Origin: Ichthyenterobacterium magnum
GTDB taxonomy: Bacteria > Bacteroidota > Bacteroidia > Flavobacteriales > Flavobacteriaceae
DNA: 64,000 nt
NCBI RefSeq assembly: GCF_003610635.1
Contig: NZ_RAQJ01000003.1
Span: forward strand, 186,001-250,000
Reading direction: 5' to 3'
Shown here: positions 7,487 through 16,353 of the stretch, piece after piece
Layout: every line of letters begins with the position of its first letter
How positions within the stretch are numbered: position 1 is the first letter of the stretch
The notes under the pieces: model-generated
What the model saw: only the letters and a program-made list of their open reading frames with translations
Database searches by the model: none
What the model was told of the DNA's origin: nothing
Position numbers and translations under genes: made by a program

Positions 7487-8485
7487 TTATGCCTTTACAT
7501 TTATAACAACTTTTCCCTTTGTTCGTCCTTTTTTAACATAAAGCAATGCTTGCAAAGCATCATTAAAGGTAAAGACCTTATCTAAATTGGTCTTCACTAT
7601 TCCTGATTCTACAAGTTCAGCAATTTCATTGAGTTGTTTTGCATTAGCTCTCATAAAAATTAAACTGTAGTAGGCTGACTTTAATCGAATATGTTTAGTG
7701 ATTTTTCTTCTTCGCCAAGCTAAAATTAATTTAACGAAAAAATTCAACTTCATCCGGCTGGCAGTTTCTTTGTCAATAGGACCAACAAGCGATATTACTT
7801 TCCCTCCAGTTTTAATAACCTTAAAAGCATCTTCGGTAAATTTGTTGCCAAGTGTATCTAATACCAAATCAACATTACTTACAATATCTAAATAGTTTTG
7901 ACTTTTATAATCAATAACAACATCAGCCCCAAGTTTCTTCACCCATTCAACATTTTCTGTACTGGTAGTAGTATACACATAGGCTCCCTTGTATTTTGCG
8001 TATTGAATAGCAAATGAACCTACACCACCAGAACCAGCATGAACTAAAACCTTATCTCCCTCTTTTAATTTTCCGCGTTTTAAAGCCTGAATTGCTGTTA
8101 ATCCTACAAGTGGTAAACTGGCAGCTTCCTCAAAATTTACATTCTTGGGCTTTAGGCTAATAATATCTTTGTGTACAACTACGAACTCTGTAAAAGTTCC
8201 TTGTTTATTAACTTTTGAAAAAACTTCATCTCCAATATTGAAATCAGTTACATTTTTATCCTTATCCACTACAATACCACTGACATCATATCCTAAAGTA
8301 GCTGGCAGTTTGAATTTACGTACTGCTTTAAGTTTTCCTTCAATTACCTTAATATCCAAAGGATTAACACTAACAGAACGGGTTTCAATGAGCACTTCAT
8401 CTTTGTTTAAGATTGGTTTTTGTATTTCAGAAATTATTACTTTTTCAGAAATATCACCGTAGCCTGTAAATTGTATTGCTTTCAT
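7487..8485 (-). CDS. NADPH:quinone-oxidoreductase-like, zinc-free medium-chain dehydrogenase
   Basis: A GroES-like N-terminal domain (IETRSVSVNPLDIKV, GYDVSGIV) is followed by a Rossmann domain with VHAGSGGVGSFAIQYAKYKGA. The catalytic-zinc cysteine and the structural zinc loop are absent, which marks the QOR/enone-reductase branch that reduces quinones or alpha,beta-unsaturated carbonyls with NADPH. The frame extends upstream to 8530, but homologues start at MKAIQF, so ATG 8485 (333 aa) is chosen. It converges on fdhA and belongs to the stress cargo. The exact substrate is unknown. Confidence 0.88.
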   Translation of the reverse strand: MKAIQFTGYGDISEKVIISEIQKPILNKDEVLIETRSVSVNPLDIKVIEGKLKAVRKFKLPATLGYDVSGIVVDKDKNVTDFNIGDEVFSKVNKQGTFTEFVVVHKDIISLKPKNVNFEEAASLPLVGLTAIQALKRGKLKEGDKVLVHAGSGGVGSFAIQYAKYKGAYVYTTTSTENVEWVKKLGADVVIDYKSQNYLDIVSNVDLVLDTLGNKFTEDAFKVIKTGGKVISLVGPIDKETASRMKLNFFVKLILAWRRRKITKHIRLKSAYYSLIFMRANAKQLNEIAELVESGIVKTNLDKVFTFNDALQALLYVKKGRTKGKVVINVKA

Positions 8486-8563
8486 TTTTTGATGCTTTAC
8501 TAAAAGTTCATTTAGTTTTACTTGAAACAATAGAAAAACTAACTGTATTAAATATCTATTCTA

Positions 8564-10540
8564 TCACATATAAATATACTGCCTGTATAGATTATCTAAT
8601 TCTTGACGGATTTTCATTATAGTTTGTTCATCCTTATCATTAGAAGCTACCAAAAGTTGTTGCTCTTTTTCTGTAATCCTTTCACAAAGTTCATCAAGAT
8701 TCTCACAAAAATCTTTTGGGTGGGAGAATGTTTCTTCCACGCTCTCATCTTCAACATTCAGTTTTCTTGCCGAAGTTACTGGTGTAACATTATGTTCTGC
8801 ATTATAGGCTATTTGTCGTTTCCTGCGATTTTCGGTTTCATCAATAGCCTCTTTCATAGCAGGTGTAATATTATCTGCATACATAATAGCTTTTCCGTTG
8901 ACGTTACGGGCCACACGACCAATCATTTGTATTAATGCATTAACCGAACGCAAAAACCCTGCATGGTCAGCATCTAAAATAGCCATTAAGGAAGCTTCTG
9001 GAATGTCCAATCCTTCACGCAATAGGCTTATTCCTATTAAAATATCAAATTCGCCTGCTCTTAATCCGTTGATGATTTCTGTACGCTCAATAGTTTTAAA
9101 ATCCGAATGTAAATATCGTGCCCTAAAACCTTTATCTACTATAAATTCGTGAAGACTTTCTGCTGCAACCTTTGTGAGTGTAGTAATCAAAACTCGATTG
9201 CCTGCTTCTACACAGGTTTTTATTTCGCCCAACAAATCTTCAATAGCATTATCTTTAGGTCGTACTTCTACAACAGGGTCAAGTAAGCCTGTAGGCCTAA
9301 CAACTTGTTCAACAACCCTTCCTTTTGAGACTTTTAACTCATATGCTCCTGGAGTCGCAGAAACAAAAATTGTTTGTGGTTTTAATTTCTCAAACTCCTC
9401 GAAACTCAATGGATGGTTATTCTTTGACGAAGGCAATCTAAAACCGTAATCAATAAGCGTGTCCTTACGTGCTTGGTCGCCTTTATACATTGCCGATATT
9501 TGCGGAATCATTACGTGAGATTCATCGATGAACAAAAGACCGTCTTTAGGCAAGTAGTCGAGAAGTGTTGTTGGCGGTAGTTTTGGGTCACGCCCACTAA
9601 AGTAACTTGCATAATTTTCCATTCCGGAACAATACCCAACAGTTTTGAGCATATTAACATCATCTGTAATGCGTTCGTAGAGACGGTCTGCTTCTATTAA
9701 TCGATTCTCTTGATTAAGTTGGGCAATACGCTCTTCCATCTCTAATAAAATCTGGTCTGCCGCTTCGGATGCCTGTACATGGGACGGTGCAAATAACGTT
9801 TTTGGTGACACAGCGTATTGTGTGATGTCTTCTATATGGTTTCCTGATGCTGAATCGATATATCTTAACGAACTAACCTTTCCATTATCTATTACCAACT
9901 GTACTGCCTTATATTCAGAATCGGCAGGGAAAATATCGATTGTATTTCCATCAATTTTATAAACCCCTCTTTTTAAACTATGCTGTGTACGGTCATATTG
10001 TACTGATGAAAGTTGTTTTTCGAACTCATCAATAAGAATCGGCATCCCGAGTTCAAGATGCACTTGAAGCGCCTTATAATCTTTAGGGTCACCCAATCCA
10101 TAAATAGATGAAACGGATGCTACTACAATTGTATCTTTTCGCTCAATAAGTGATTTTGTAGTTGAAAGACGTAATCGTTCTAATTGCTCATTAATTGACG
10201 AATCTTTTTCTATGAAACGGTCGCTACCAGGTAGGTACATTTCAGGTTGAAAATAATCATAATACGAAACAAAAAACTCAACCGCATTTTCAGGAAAAAG
10301 CTGTTTCATTTCTTGATATAACTGTGCTGTTAGTGTTTTGTTGGGTGCAAGAATCAACGTTGGACGTTTTAACCGATGGATGATGTTTGCCATTGTGAAG
10401 GTTTTACCTGAACCTGTAATACCTTTAAGTGTTTGATGGGTTGCTCCCGACTCTATTCCAGAAACAATTTGTGCGATTGCTTCGGGTTGGTCACCTGCTG
10501 GGGTGTTATTGGAATGTAAAATAAAAACGCCTGTTGACAT
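8564..10540 (-). CDS. uvrB: Excinuclease ABC subunit UvrB
   Basis: A 658-aa UvrB with the expected order: Q-motif/Walker A GITGSGKT (about 40-47), the YYDYFQPE beta-hairpin region (about 92-99), SVSSIYGLGDP, a DESH Walker B (LLFIDESHVM), and SAT, with helicase motifs ISLLREGLDIPE and ALIQMIGRVARNVNGK. The C-terminal UvrC-interaction (UVR) helices are near 615-650. It scans DNA for damage loaded by UvrA. As it lies in an integrative element, it is probably an extra copy; uvrA in this window (32592) is in the core chromosome. Several usually invariant positions differ (for example MYLPGSDRF for AYVPSSDTF), consistent with a diverged element-borne paralogue. Confidence 0.95.
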   Translation of the reverse strand: MSTGVFILHSNNTPAGDQPEAIAQIVSGIESGATHQTLKGITGSGKTFTMANIIHRLKRPTLILAPNKTLTAQLYQEMKQLFPENAVEFFVSYYDYFQPEMYLPGSDRFIEKDSSINEQLERLRLSTTKSLIERKDTIVVASVSSIYGLGDPKDYKALQVHLELGMPILIDEFEKQLSSVQYDRTQHSLKRGVYKIDGNTIDIFPADSEYKAVQLVIDNGKVSSLRYIDSASGNHIEDITQYAVSPKTLFAPSHVQASEAADQILLEMEERIAQLNQENRLIEADRLYERITDDVNMLKTVGYCSGMENYASYFSGRDPKLPPTTLLDYLPKDGLLFIDESHVMIPQISAMYKGDQARKDTLIDYGFRLPSSKNNHPLSFEEFEKLKPQTIFVSATPGAYELKVSKGRVVEQVVRPTGLLDPVVEVRPKDNAIEDLLGEIKTCVEAGNRVLITTLTKVAAESLHEFIVDKGFRARYLHSDFKTIERTEIINGLRAGEFDILIGISLLREGLDIPEASLMAILDADHAGFLRSVNALIQMIGRVARNVNGKAIMYADNITPAMKEAIDETENRRKRQIAYNAEHNVTPVTSARKLNVEDESVEETFSHPKDFCENLDELCERITEKEQQLLVASNDKDEQTIMKIRQELDNLYRQYIYM

Positions 10541-10717
10541 AAAAATGGTTTCTGTTATTTCTGTTTAAAAATGATGTACAGACATAAAGATAGTCAAATT
10601 TCTGGCATACACATTATAGTAACTTATGTGCTTTAACCACAATTTCACCAGTAACTGGATATGGATGTTTCTATTGTGAATATTTCGGGAAAGGCTAAAA
10701 AAAAGTTGTCAGTCAGA

Positions 10718-11218
10718 CTAATACTCTATTTCTAAAACATCATAAACTCTTTGTTTCTGTGGCAATTCTAAAATAGCCCTGTCACCCACTTTTTTATGAA
10801 TTAGCATTTTGGCCAATGGTGAAATGAAGGAAATTTTCCCTTTAGAAATATCAGCCTCATCCACACCTACAATTTGGTATTTTTCGATTTGTTTTGTACT
10901 CTCTTTCTTGAGTGTTACAGATGCTCCAAAACGAATTTCATGCGGAGGATGTGTTTTTAAATCTACTACTTTTGCTGAAGAAATTCTGCTGTTTAGCAAA
11001 TTTAATTTTGCATCAATATGATTTAAAGCTATACGACGTTCGTTTTCATCTTTAATACTTAATTCATTCTTTTCATCAAGTAGCACTTGCTTTTCAGTCA
11101 ATAGTTCATCCATTCCCATTGGAGTTACATAGTTTGTTACACCTTCTGGTAAGTGGGCTCTTGGTGGTACTATAGGGATTTCCTCTTGGTCATCTTCTTT
11201 TACAAATCCTCTGCTCAT
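10718..11218 (-). CDS. GreA/GreB-family transcript-cleavage-like factor
   Basis: A 166-aa protein with an N-terminal extension of about 35 residues. A predicted coiled coil follows (about 40-85, LLTEKQVLLDEKNEL and onward), then a C-terminal FKBP-like Gre domain (YQIVGVDEADISKGKISFISPLAKMLI, then GDRAILELP). Gre factors enter the RNA polymerase secondary channel and stimulate transcript cleavage through acidic residues at the coiled-coil tip; the tip here (SIKDENERR) is acidic. Element-borne Gre paralogues are common in Bacteroidota. It ends a stress operon, 3 bp downstream of the UPF0114 gene. Confidence 0.85.
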   Translation of the reverse strand: MSRGFVKEDDQEEIPIVPPRAHLPEGVTNYVTPMGMDELLTEKQVLLDEKNELSIKDENERRIALNHIDAKLNLLNSRISSAKVVDLKTHPPHEIRFGASVTLKKESTKQIEKYQIVGVDEADISKGKISFISPLAKMLIHKKVGDRAILELPQKQRVYDVLEIEY

Positions 11219-11221
11219 AAT

Positions 11222-11746
11222 TTATTCAGGTTTATCTTTTTTGTTTGAGTTTTCTTCTTTGTCAAGATGCAAAAATTTGAGACCAAGAGCTAACAACAAC
11301 ACTGAAATAGGAAGAATGGCAATTTCCCATTTAAGGTTGTTTATGTTAACAAAGACCGTTTCAAGAAACTTCACGAACAAAATTATAACAATAACCTCTG
11401 CAAGTACATTTTTGAGATGTCCAATATTAGGAGTTCGAACCCATTTTAGTACGCCATTTCCATCTTCATATTTTTTATTGGAAATGAACAATGTATATAC
11501 ACCATGAGCGAAAATAAATAGAATTAAAGCGATAAGAAAGGTGTCCAACGATTTGATAAGGTAGGTTGTAGCTACATCAGCACTATGTAAATGCGCTTTA
11601 TCCTTCGGAACATAATCAAACAATACCACCCGTAACGCATTAATGGTTTTTAAAGCTCCTACCACAAACAAAAGTAATGACCCTATTAAAGAGCATATAA
11701 CTGCAATCCAACTCACATAACGGAAGATGTAAAATAATTTTTTCAT
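11222..11746 (-). CDS. UPF0114 (YqhA-like) membrane protein
   Basis: A 174-aa protein with about four hydrophobic segments (roughly 10-35, 62-88, 110-132 and 140-160). The second carries the family-like stretch LIKSLDTFLIALILFIFAHG. YqhA/UPF0114 proteins are inner-membrane proteins of unknown function. It lies between the bestrophin-like channel gene and the gre gene (3 bp gap to gre), so it is probably co-expressed with them. The tail is rich in charged residues and cytoplasmic by the positive-inside rule. Confidence 0.8.
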   Translation of the reverse strand: MKKLFYIFRYVSWIAVICSLIGSLLLFVVGALKTINALRVVLFDYVPKDKAHLHSADVATTYLIKSLDTFLIALILFIFAHGVYTLFISNKKYEDGNGVLKWVRTPNIGHLKNVLAEVIVIILFVKFLETVFVNINNLKWEIAILPISVLLLALGLKFLHLDKEENSNKKDKPE

Positions 11747-11859
11747 TTAATTCTTTAAATATTTTTATTTATTATACTTCAAATATAACATAAAATAGGC
11801 CTTTATTCTAACTCGAAATGACACCCAGCTTTGCCATTTTATCAATTTGAAAGCTTTTA

Positions 11860-12753
11860 CTACATTAAATAAAACTTTTTTGGTTGAATAGGTTCGGGAA
11901 TATCTTTTTCGTCCAATAATTGACGGATATTAATTTCAATTGTTCTGGACAAAGAAGTCATAGGTGTATCTGTCTCATGGTTGTCAAATGGGTCTTGAAG
12001 TTGATGTGCTAACTTTTGTAAAATGAAAAACAACATAGAAATAGAAAGTAGAATAATGATTTGTAAGAAAAGATTAAGTTGAAGCACAGGGGATAAACTT
12101 AAAAAAACAACAAACAAGTAGATAGATATATTTAAAGCTTGACCATATGTTGGTGGAAAAACGGTGTTTTTTATGCGTTCACATTTCCCCATAGAAGCTA
12201 CTAATCTCGTTAGTGTTACTTCAAGTTGTGTTCTTGCAAACTCTTCAATCGTTTTTTTCTCATATAGCTTTCTAACGGCTTCTGTTTGAAGTTGATTTAT
12301 AGCTAAAGGTATGTTGGATTGTTTTTTTATTTTTTCCAAATCCTCTTTATTTAACAGGTTTTCCCATCCGGAAAGAACATCTTGTTTTCTTAATGACTTG
12401 TCTAAAGCATAACACCAAGCAATTTGATAGTGGGCTATCTTGCGCAAAAGTTCATCATTCTCATTCAAATAAAGTTGAAGTTGTAATACCAAAGAACGAC
12501 TATCATTCACTATGGCTCCCCAAATGGTTCGGGCTTCCCACCAGCGATTGTACGATTGATTGATTTTATATGACAGCAAAATAGATATGGCTATACCTAA
12601 CGTGGTGGCAATACCTATCGGTATTTCAGGTGAAAAATTGGGGAAATATTTTGGTAACAAGCCAAAAATAAAGCCTAAAAGGACAACTATTATTAATGGA
12701 ATTTTTATTTCGTTAAGTAAAAATTTAAAAGGGATTTTGCGGTTTATTATCAT
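11860..12753 (-). CDS. Bestrophin-family (RFP-TM/YneE) anion channel-like protein
   Basis: A 297-aa membrane protein with a hydrophobic N-terminal pair (about 15-35 and 42-62), then the bestrophin signature SYKINQSYNRWWEARTIWG with the conserved aromatic and Arg residues, a cytosolic helical region and a second hydrophobic pair (about 205-245). A C-terminal D-x-x-D-x-H-type segment (LQDPFDNHETDTPM) is typical of the bacterial family. Bacterial homologues form pentameric channels. Its role in the element is unknown; with its neighbours it suggests membrane or ion stress handling. Confidence 0.88.
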   Translation of the reverse strand: MIINRKIPFKFLLNEIKIPLIIVVLLGFIFGLLPKYFPNFSPEIPIGIATTLGIAISILLSYKINQSYNRWWEARTIWGAIVNDSRSLVLQLQLYLNENDELLRKIAHYQIAWCYALDKSLRKQDVLSGWENLLNKEDLEKIKKQSNIPLAINQLQTEAVRKLYEKKTIEEFARTQLEVTLTRLVASMGKCERIKNTVFPPTYGQALNISIYLFVVFLSLSPVLQLNLFLQIIILLSISMLFFILQKLAHQLQDPFDNHETDTPMTSLSRTIEINIRQLLDEKDIPEPIQPKKFYLM

Positions 12754-12961
12754 GGTGGTTTATGGTAACTAAAAATGAAAAGTTCATAATAATGAGTATT
12801 AAACTCAATCGATAAAACTAATGTACAATTTTTAAGCAATTGATGAAAATATTACAGATGCCTATACTAAAAAATGTAGGTTATAGTCGCAAATTATGTA
12901 TAGTTTTTTCTCTTTTTGAAATAAAGAAACTAAATCATTGCAATTCAAAACCCTTTGACAA

Positions 12962-14707
12962 TCAAACAATCTTTAAATAGACACCGTGTGCTTCTCTATG
13001 TATTAATCTTGCTTCTACAAACTTTGTAATATAACCCTCTGCTGTTTTGTGTGGGATGCTTTGTTTGATTGCCAGATCCAAATAATCTTGCCTACTGAAT
13101 TTCTTTGGTAGGGTTTCTAAAAACCTTTCCTTTCGATTTAAACGTTTTGCCGCTTTCTGTTCTATCGGTAAATCGTTAAACACTTTACTACTGTGTTTTA
13201 CCAAAATAGAAATAATAGTAAGCGCATTTTGAAAATCGACATCCTCACATTCTTTTACTTGGTTAACATCACCATCTTCCATAATGCGAAATACCGTAAA
13301 TAACATCATTAAACGAAATGCAATTAAGCCTAATCGCCTTATGGTTGCAATATACTCTTCGGGTTGTAAGTTGATGTATTTGGTTTGTAAGGATTCAAAA
13401 AACGTATTGAATATCTGTTGTTGAGGTGTTGTTAGCCTTACTTCAATCTCTGGGTTATTCTTTAGTGTTTTATATAAGCCCAAAAACTCATTACCCAATT
13501 GTGAATAGTAATCATCTAAACCAACATTGTTGTTACTTGAAAATACGTTTTTCCAAGTAGGTTTTATATTCATATAATAGAACATAAAACGACTGAACAA
13601 ACCATTTTCGGCATTTGGAATTAAGGTTGCTACTTGTTTAGGTGTACCTGACAATACTGTTGATAAACAAGGCTTTTCAATATCTACATACTCTCTATCT
13701 GTTCTACGATAATAGCTTATTGTTTCGTGATGGAAAGCTTTACGAAAACCATCGCTATAATTACCGTAATCGCTCTTAAAAGCTTGTGCTAATGTATCTC
13801 CTTCAGTTTCAAAAATCAATCCTTTACCTTCATTATCAGAAATTAATTGATATACTCCAGTAACACTATTGTTGGCAGGAATAAACAACATCCTTTCGGG
13901 TGGTTTACCTGGTTTCTCCAAGTTTTCATCTTTACCCTTGTTCATATTATACGTTGCCATTTCTGTATTAAATTGTTGTTTTAGTACTTTGGCTTGTTCA
14001 CGTTTTAACTTATGTACAGGGTCTACCAAATTCTTAATTTGGTTAAGTCTGCCTTTACCTGCAGATGCAGGTGCGGTAACAAACAGGTATAAATTGGCAA
14101 AGACTTTACGTTGGTCGTAGATACCAAAGAGTTTAGGAAAGCAGGCACTAAAAGCCGTTAAAGCTCCTAACAACAAAATGTCCTTTTCCTCTTGACTGCT
14201 CGAAGGGTTTACAACTTGTTGTAAAAACTGCGGTAAGGTATTAAATACCTCATCTGGTATTGTTGGCATTGCTTGCTCTGGTACATCAACAACAGTTGCA
14301 ACATTTGTTGCAACCTCGTTGTTGTTTTGTTGCTTCATTGGTTTTATACCTGCCTGATGCGCATAATGGTAAAACGTTGCAATGGTAATGCCGTGACCTT
14401 TAGCATTTAGGCATTTGTTAAACTGTTCGTCACATTCTTTTGAATCATAACCTACATAGTTTTTGCTTATTCTGTGGAAGTAGTCTCTTCCTGTTTCGCC
14501 ATATTCTTCAGCTAAAGCAAATCCTAAATCTCTCCAAGTGGCATAATTTCCTGTTATGTCTATACCTGATTGCTCAATTGCTGAAATGTAGGTTTCAATG
14601 TCGTTATCAGCAACAGCAACAACATTCGTTGTTGCTTTGTTGCTTGTTGGTTGCGGTTGCTCTTCTGGAACTTCCAACCATTCTTTTGGATTAAATATTT
14701 TGGTCAT
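12962..14707 (-). CDS. PriCT_2/DUF3987 primase-helicase-like protein
   Basis: A 581-aa protein. The N-terminal third carries a PriCT_2-like region (about 35-110, TWRDLGFALAEEYGETGRDYF and a GHGITIATFYHYA end). A DUF3987 domain follows, with the P-loop-like APASAGKGR (about 217-225) and LIFETEGDTLAQAF. Low-complexity Ala/Thr/Asn/Val linkers occur at about 20-32 and 130-145. It overlaps the upstream VirE_N gene by 4 bp, and such pairs are the usual replication module of Bacteroidota mobile elements. It probably acts in element replication after excision. It is the last gene of the int-proximal operon. Confidence 0.85.
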   Translation of the reverse strand: MTKIFNPKEWLEVPEEQPQPTSNKATTNVVAVADNDIETYISAIEQSGIDITGNYATWRDLGFALAEEYGETGRDYFHRISKNYVGYDSKECDEQFNKCLNAKGHGITIATFYHYAHQAGIKPMKQQNNNEVATNVATVVDVPEQAMPTIPDEVFNTLPQFLQQVVNPSSSQEEKDILLLGALTAFSACFPKLFGIYDQRKVFANLYLFVTAPASAGKGRLNQIKNLVDPVHKLKREQAKVLKQQFNTEMATYNMNKGKDENLEKPGKPPERMLFIPANNSVTGVYQLISDNEGKGLIFETEGDTLAQAFKSDYGNYSDGFRKAFHHETISYYRRTDREYVDIEKPCLSTVLSGTPKQVATLIPNAENGLFSRFMFYYMNIKPTWKNVFSSNNNVGLDDYYSQLGNEFLGLYKTLKNNPEIEVRLTTPQQQIFNTFFESLQTKYINLQPEEYIATIRRLGLIAFRLMMLFTVFRIMEDGDVNQVKECEDVDFQNALTIISILVKHSSKVFNDLPIEQKAAKRLNRKERFLETLPKKFSRQDYLDLAIKQSIPHKTAEGYITKFVEARLIHREAHGVYLKIV

Positions 14708-15612
14708 AATGCTTGGTGTCTTTTATGTAAAAAGGCTGTTGGGTCGTATGGTAAAAAACAAGCTCTGGAAACGTCTTTACCTGACTGGTCAACCTCAATG
14801 TTATAAGTATGCTTAATATAATTGGCTACTGCCGTGAAATACTCTGAATGTGTTACTTCTGAAACATCTATTCTGATAATCCATTTTAGGCCATCACCAG
14901 AAGGTGATGTAAATAGCATTTCGGTTTCAAAGTATTCATCATTCAATAATTGTGTTCTTAACTCTTGTAGATTTTCTAAATGGTCAAAATCAATAGTTAA
15001 TAGATTGGAATGCTGTAACAAATTGTTATCATTCCGCTTTTCAAACGTTCCTGAAAAAGTGACGTAATCAAAGCGATTAGCTTTGAATTTACGTGCTTCT
15101 TTTACATCGCTTATTGCTCTTAAATCTTCAGTAATTCTTTTGTATTTATCACTTGTGATTAATGCAAATACTTGATATAACCGCATAGTTTCCGCAGGAA
15201 ACACATTGCGAACTGGGGCTTTGAAAAAGCTACAGTAAGCATACCAAGTATCGTCTGGACCATTCAACCAATCTAATTCGCTCTTTTCCTTGACTTCTAA
15301 ATTGAGATGCAACTCTTGGTTAATCTTATGCAACAATTCTTCTTCATCGGTTATTCTAAAATGATATTGTGCAAAATCGAATACATCACCGTTAAAAGTT
15401 TTTAGTTCAGTATCTCGATGTGTTGCTATTACACCATCAATATGAATCCGTAAGGTTTCTTTACCACCATTAAATGGATTGCGAGTTATCCCACAGTCCC
15501 TTCCTTTTACAGAAAGGACTGTTTGATTAGGATAATACTGTCTCAACACATAGGCATAGATTTTTAAACCATAATGTGTTTTGTCTAAAATTGCTTCTCT
15601 ACTTATTTCCAT
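14704..15612 (-). CDS. VirE_N/BT4734-family primase-like protein
   Basis: About 302 aa from ATG 15612; the frame is open up to 15669, but that start overlaps the upstream gene by 71 bp, whereas 15612 gives a 14-bp overlap. It contains the VirE N-terminal region typical of BT4734/BF3469 proteins: LLTIDFDHLENL, then FTSPSGDGLKWIIRIDVSE and VDQSGKDVSRACFLPYDP. This is a primase-polymerase-like fold that accompanies DUF3987 proteins on Bacteroidota elements. It is translationally coupled on both sides, indicating one replication operon. Confidence 0.85.
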   Translation of the reverse strand: MEISREAILDKTHYGLKIYAYVLRQYYPNQTVLSVKGRDCGITRNPFNGGKETLRIHIDGVIATHRDTELKTFNGDVFDFAQYHFRITDEEELLHKINQELHLNLEVKEKSELDWLNGPDDTWYAYCSFFKAPVRNVFPAETMRLYQVFALITSDKYKRITEDLRAISDVKEARKFKANRFDYVTFSGTFEKRNDNNLLQHSNLLTIDFDHLENLQELRTQLLNDEYFETEMLFTSPSGDGLKWIIRIDVSEVTHSEYFTAVANYIKHTYNIEVDQSGKDVSRACFLPYDPTAFLHKRHQAL

Positions 15613-15895
15613 CTCGCTTGAAATTATGGTTGTAGTAGTTGTCTTGAAGCAACTGCTCAATGTCAGCAACTCTATAGTAAAATTTACCTTTTACTTTGCT
15701 GTAAGGCAAAGTGCCATTGGTTCTTAAAGTTTGTAGTGTTCGCTTACTTATATGTAAGGTCTGTAATACATCTTGATTGTCTATCCACGTATCTTTTAAT
15801 ACTTCTGCTCTCGATTGTCGTAACAATTCGATACGTGCTTTAATGTCCTTTATTTCTTGCGAGAGTGCCAAGATTAAATCGATTATTTCAGTCAT
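15599..15895 (-). CDS. Helix-turn-helix (excisionase-like, HTH_17) protein
   Basis: A 98-aa protein with an N-terminal helix and a MerR/Xis-type winged HTH at about 40-85 (QDVLQTLHISKRTLQTLRTNGTL, then YSKVKGKFYYRVADIEQLL). It overlaps the upstream HTH gene by 4 bp and the VirE_N gene by 14 bp. Paired small HTH proteins like these serve as excisionase or operon regulator in Bacteroidota mobile elements. Confidence 0.85.
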   Translation of the reverse strand: MTEIIDLILALSQEIKDIKARIELLRQSRAEVLKDTWIDNQDVLQTLHISKRTLQTLRTNGTLPYSKVKGKFYYRVADIEQLLQDNYYNHNFKRDGNK

Positions 15896-16191
15896 AACTT
15901 CACCGCTCCTTTCTTAATTAGGTAATCGGCAGCTTGCTGTTCGATTTCATCTTGTGAATCAACACGGTTACTTAATAACCATTCTTCTAATTCGACTCTG
16001 TTAAAATAAATTTTCTTTCCATTCGGTTTATAATGTGGAATGGTTCCTGTACTTGTAAGTTTGTATAAATGGGATTGTGATAATTCCAAAAACTTACACG
16101 CTTCGTTGAAGCTCAATACGTTTTTTACAATAATGTTTCTGTCTAAAACGTGCTGTTCAATAATTTTGAGACGTTCTAATATTTCGTCCAT
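15892..16191 (-). CDS. Helix-turn-helix (excisionase-like, HTH_17) protein
   Basis: A 99-aa protein like its downstream neighbour: an N-terminal helix, then FNEACKFLELSQSHLYKLTS and HYKPNGKKIYFNRVELEEWL, the HTH_17 pattern. It is the first gene of the replication operon (16191 leftward to 12962). The upstream region holds a GACAT/ATGTC inverted repeat around TGGCCA (16222-16239) that could be its operator. It is probably a recombination directionality factor or regulator. Confidence 0.85.
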   Translation of the reverse strand: MDEILERLKIIEQHVLDRNIIVKNVLSFNEACKFLELSQSHLYKLTSTGTIPHYKPNGKKIYFNRVELEEWLLSNRVDSQDEIEQQAADYLIKKGAVKL

Positions 16192-16320
16192 AACTAATAA
16201 AATTTTAGTTTATAGTAAATGGACATCTGGCCAAATGTCATTCTTGGTTTTCAAGAACAGGACAAAGGTTCAAAATTGGCTTCTCGATTTTAGTAAGAGT
16301 GTAAAACAAGGGTAAGACAA

Positions 16321-16353
16321 CAGTAAGGTTTCTTACTATTCTTACTGTTTTTT
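16321..16353 (+). terminator. Hairpin with T run (terminator-like)
   Basis: CAGTAAG (16321-16327) pairs with CTTACTG (16341-16347), followed by six T. The T run is on the plus strand, while the flanking genes are both on the minus strand. It would block plus-strand read-through, or is a structural site of the element. The end overlaps the stop codon of the 315-aa gene. Confidence 0.5.

Noticed and set aside
14280-14340. Repeats of GTTGCAAC and ATTTGTTG resembling the CAACAAAT arm-site motif
   Set aside because: They fall in a coding linker (Asn/Val/Ala/Thr codons) far from the attachment site and without helical phasing.
14440-14694. Plus-strand open frames rich in Leu and Gln opposite the DUF3987 gene
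   Set aside because: They are antisense shadows of the Ala/Thr/Asn/Val linkers in the real gene and look low-complexity, not protein-like.
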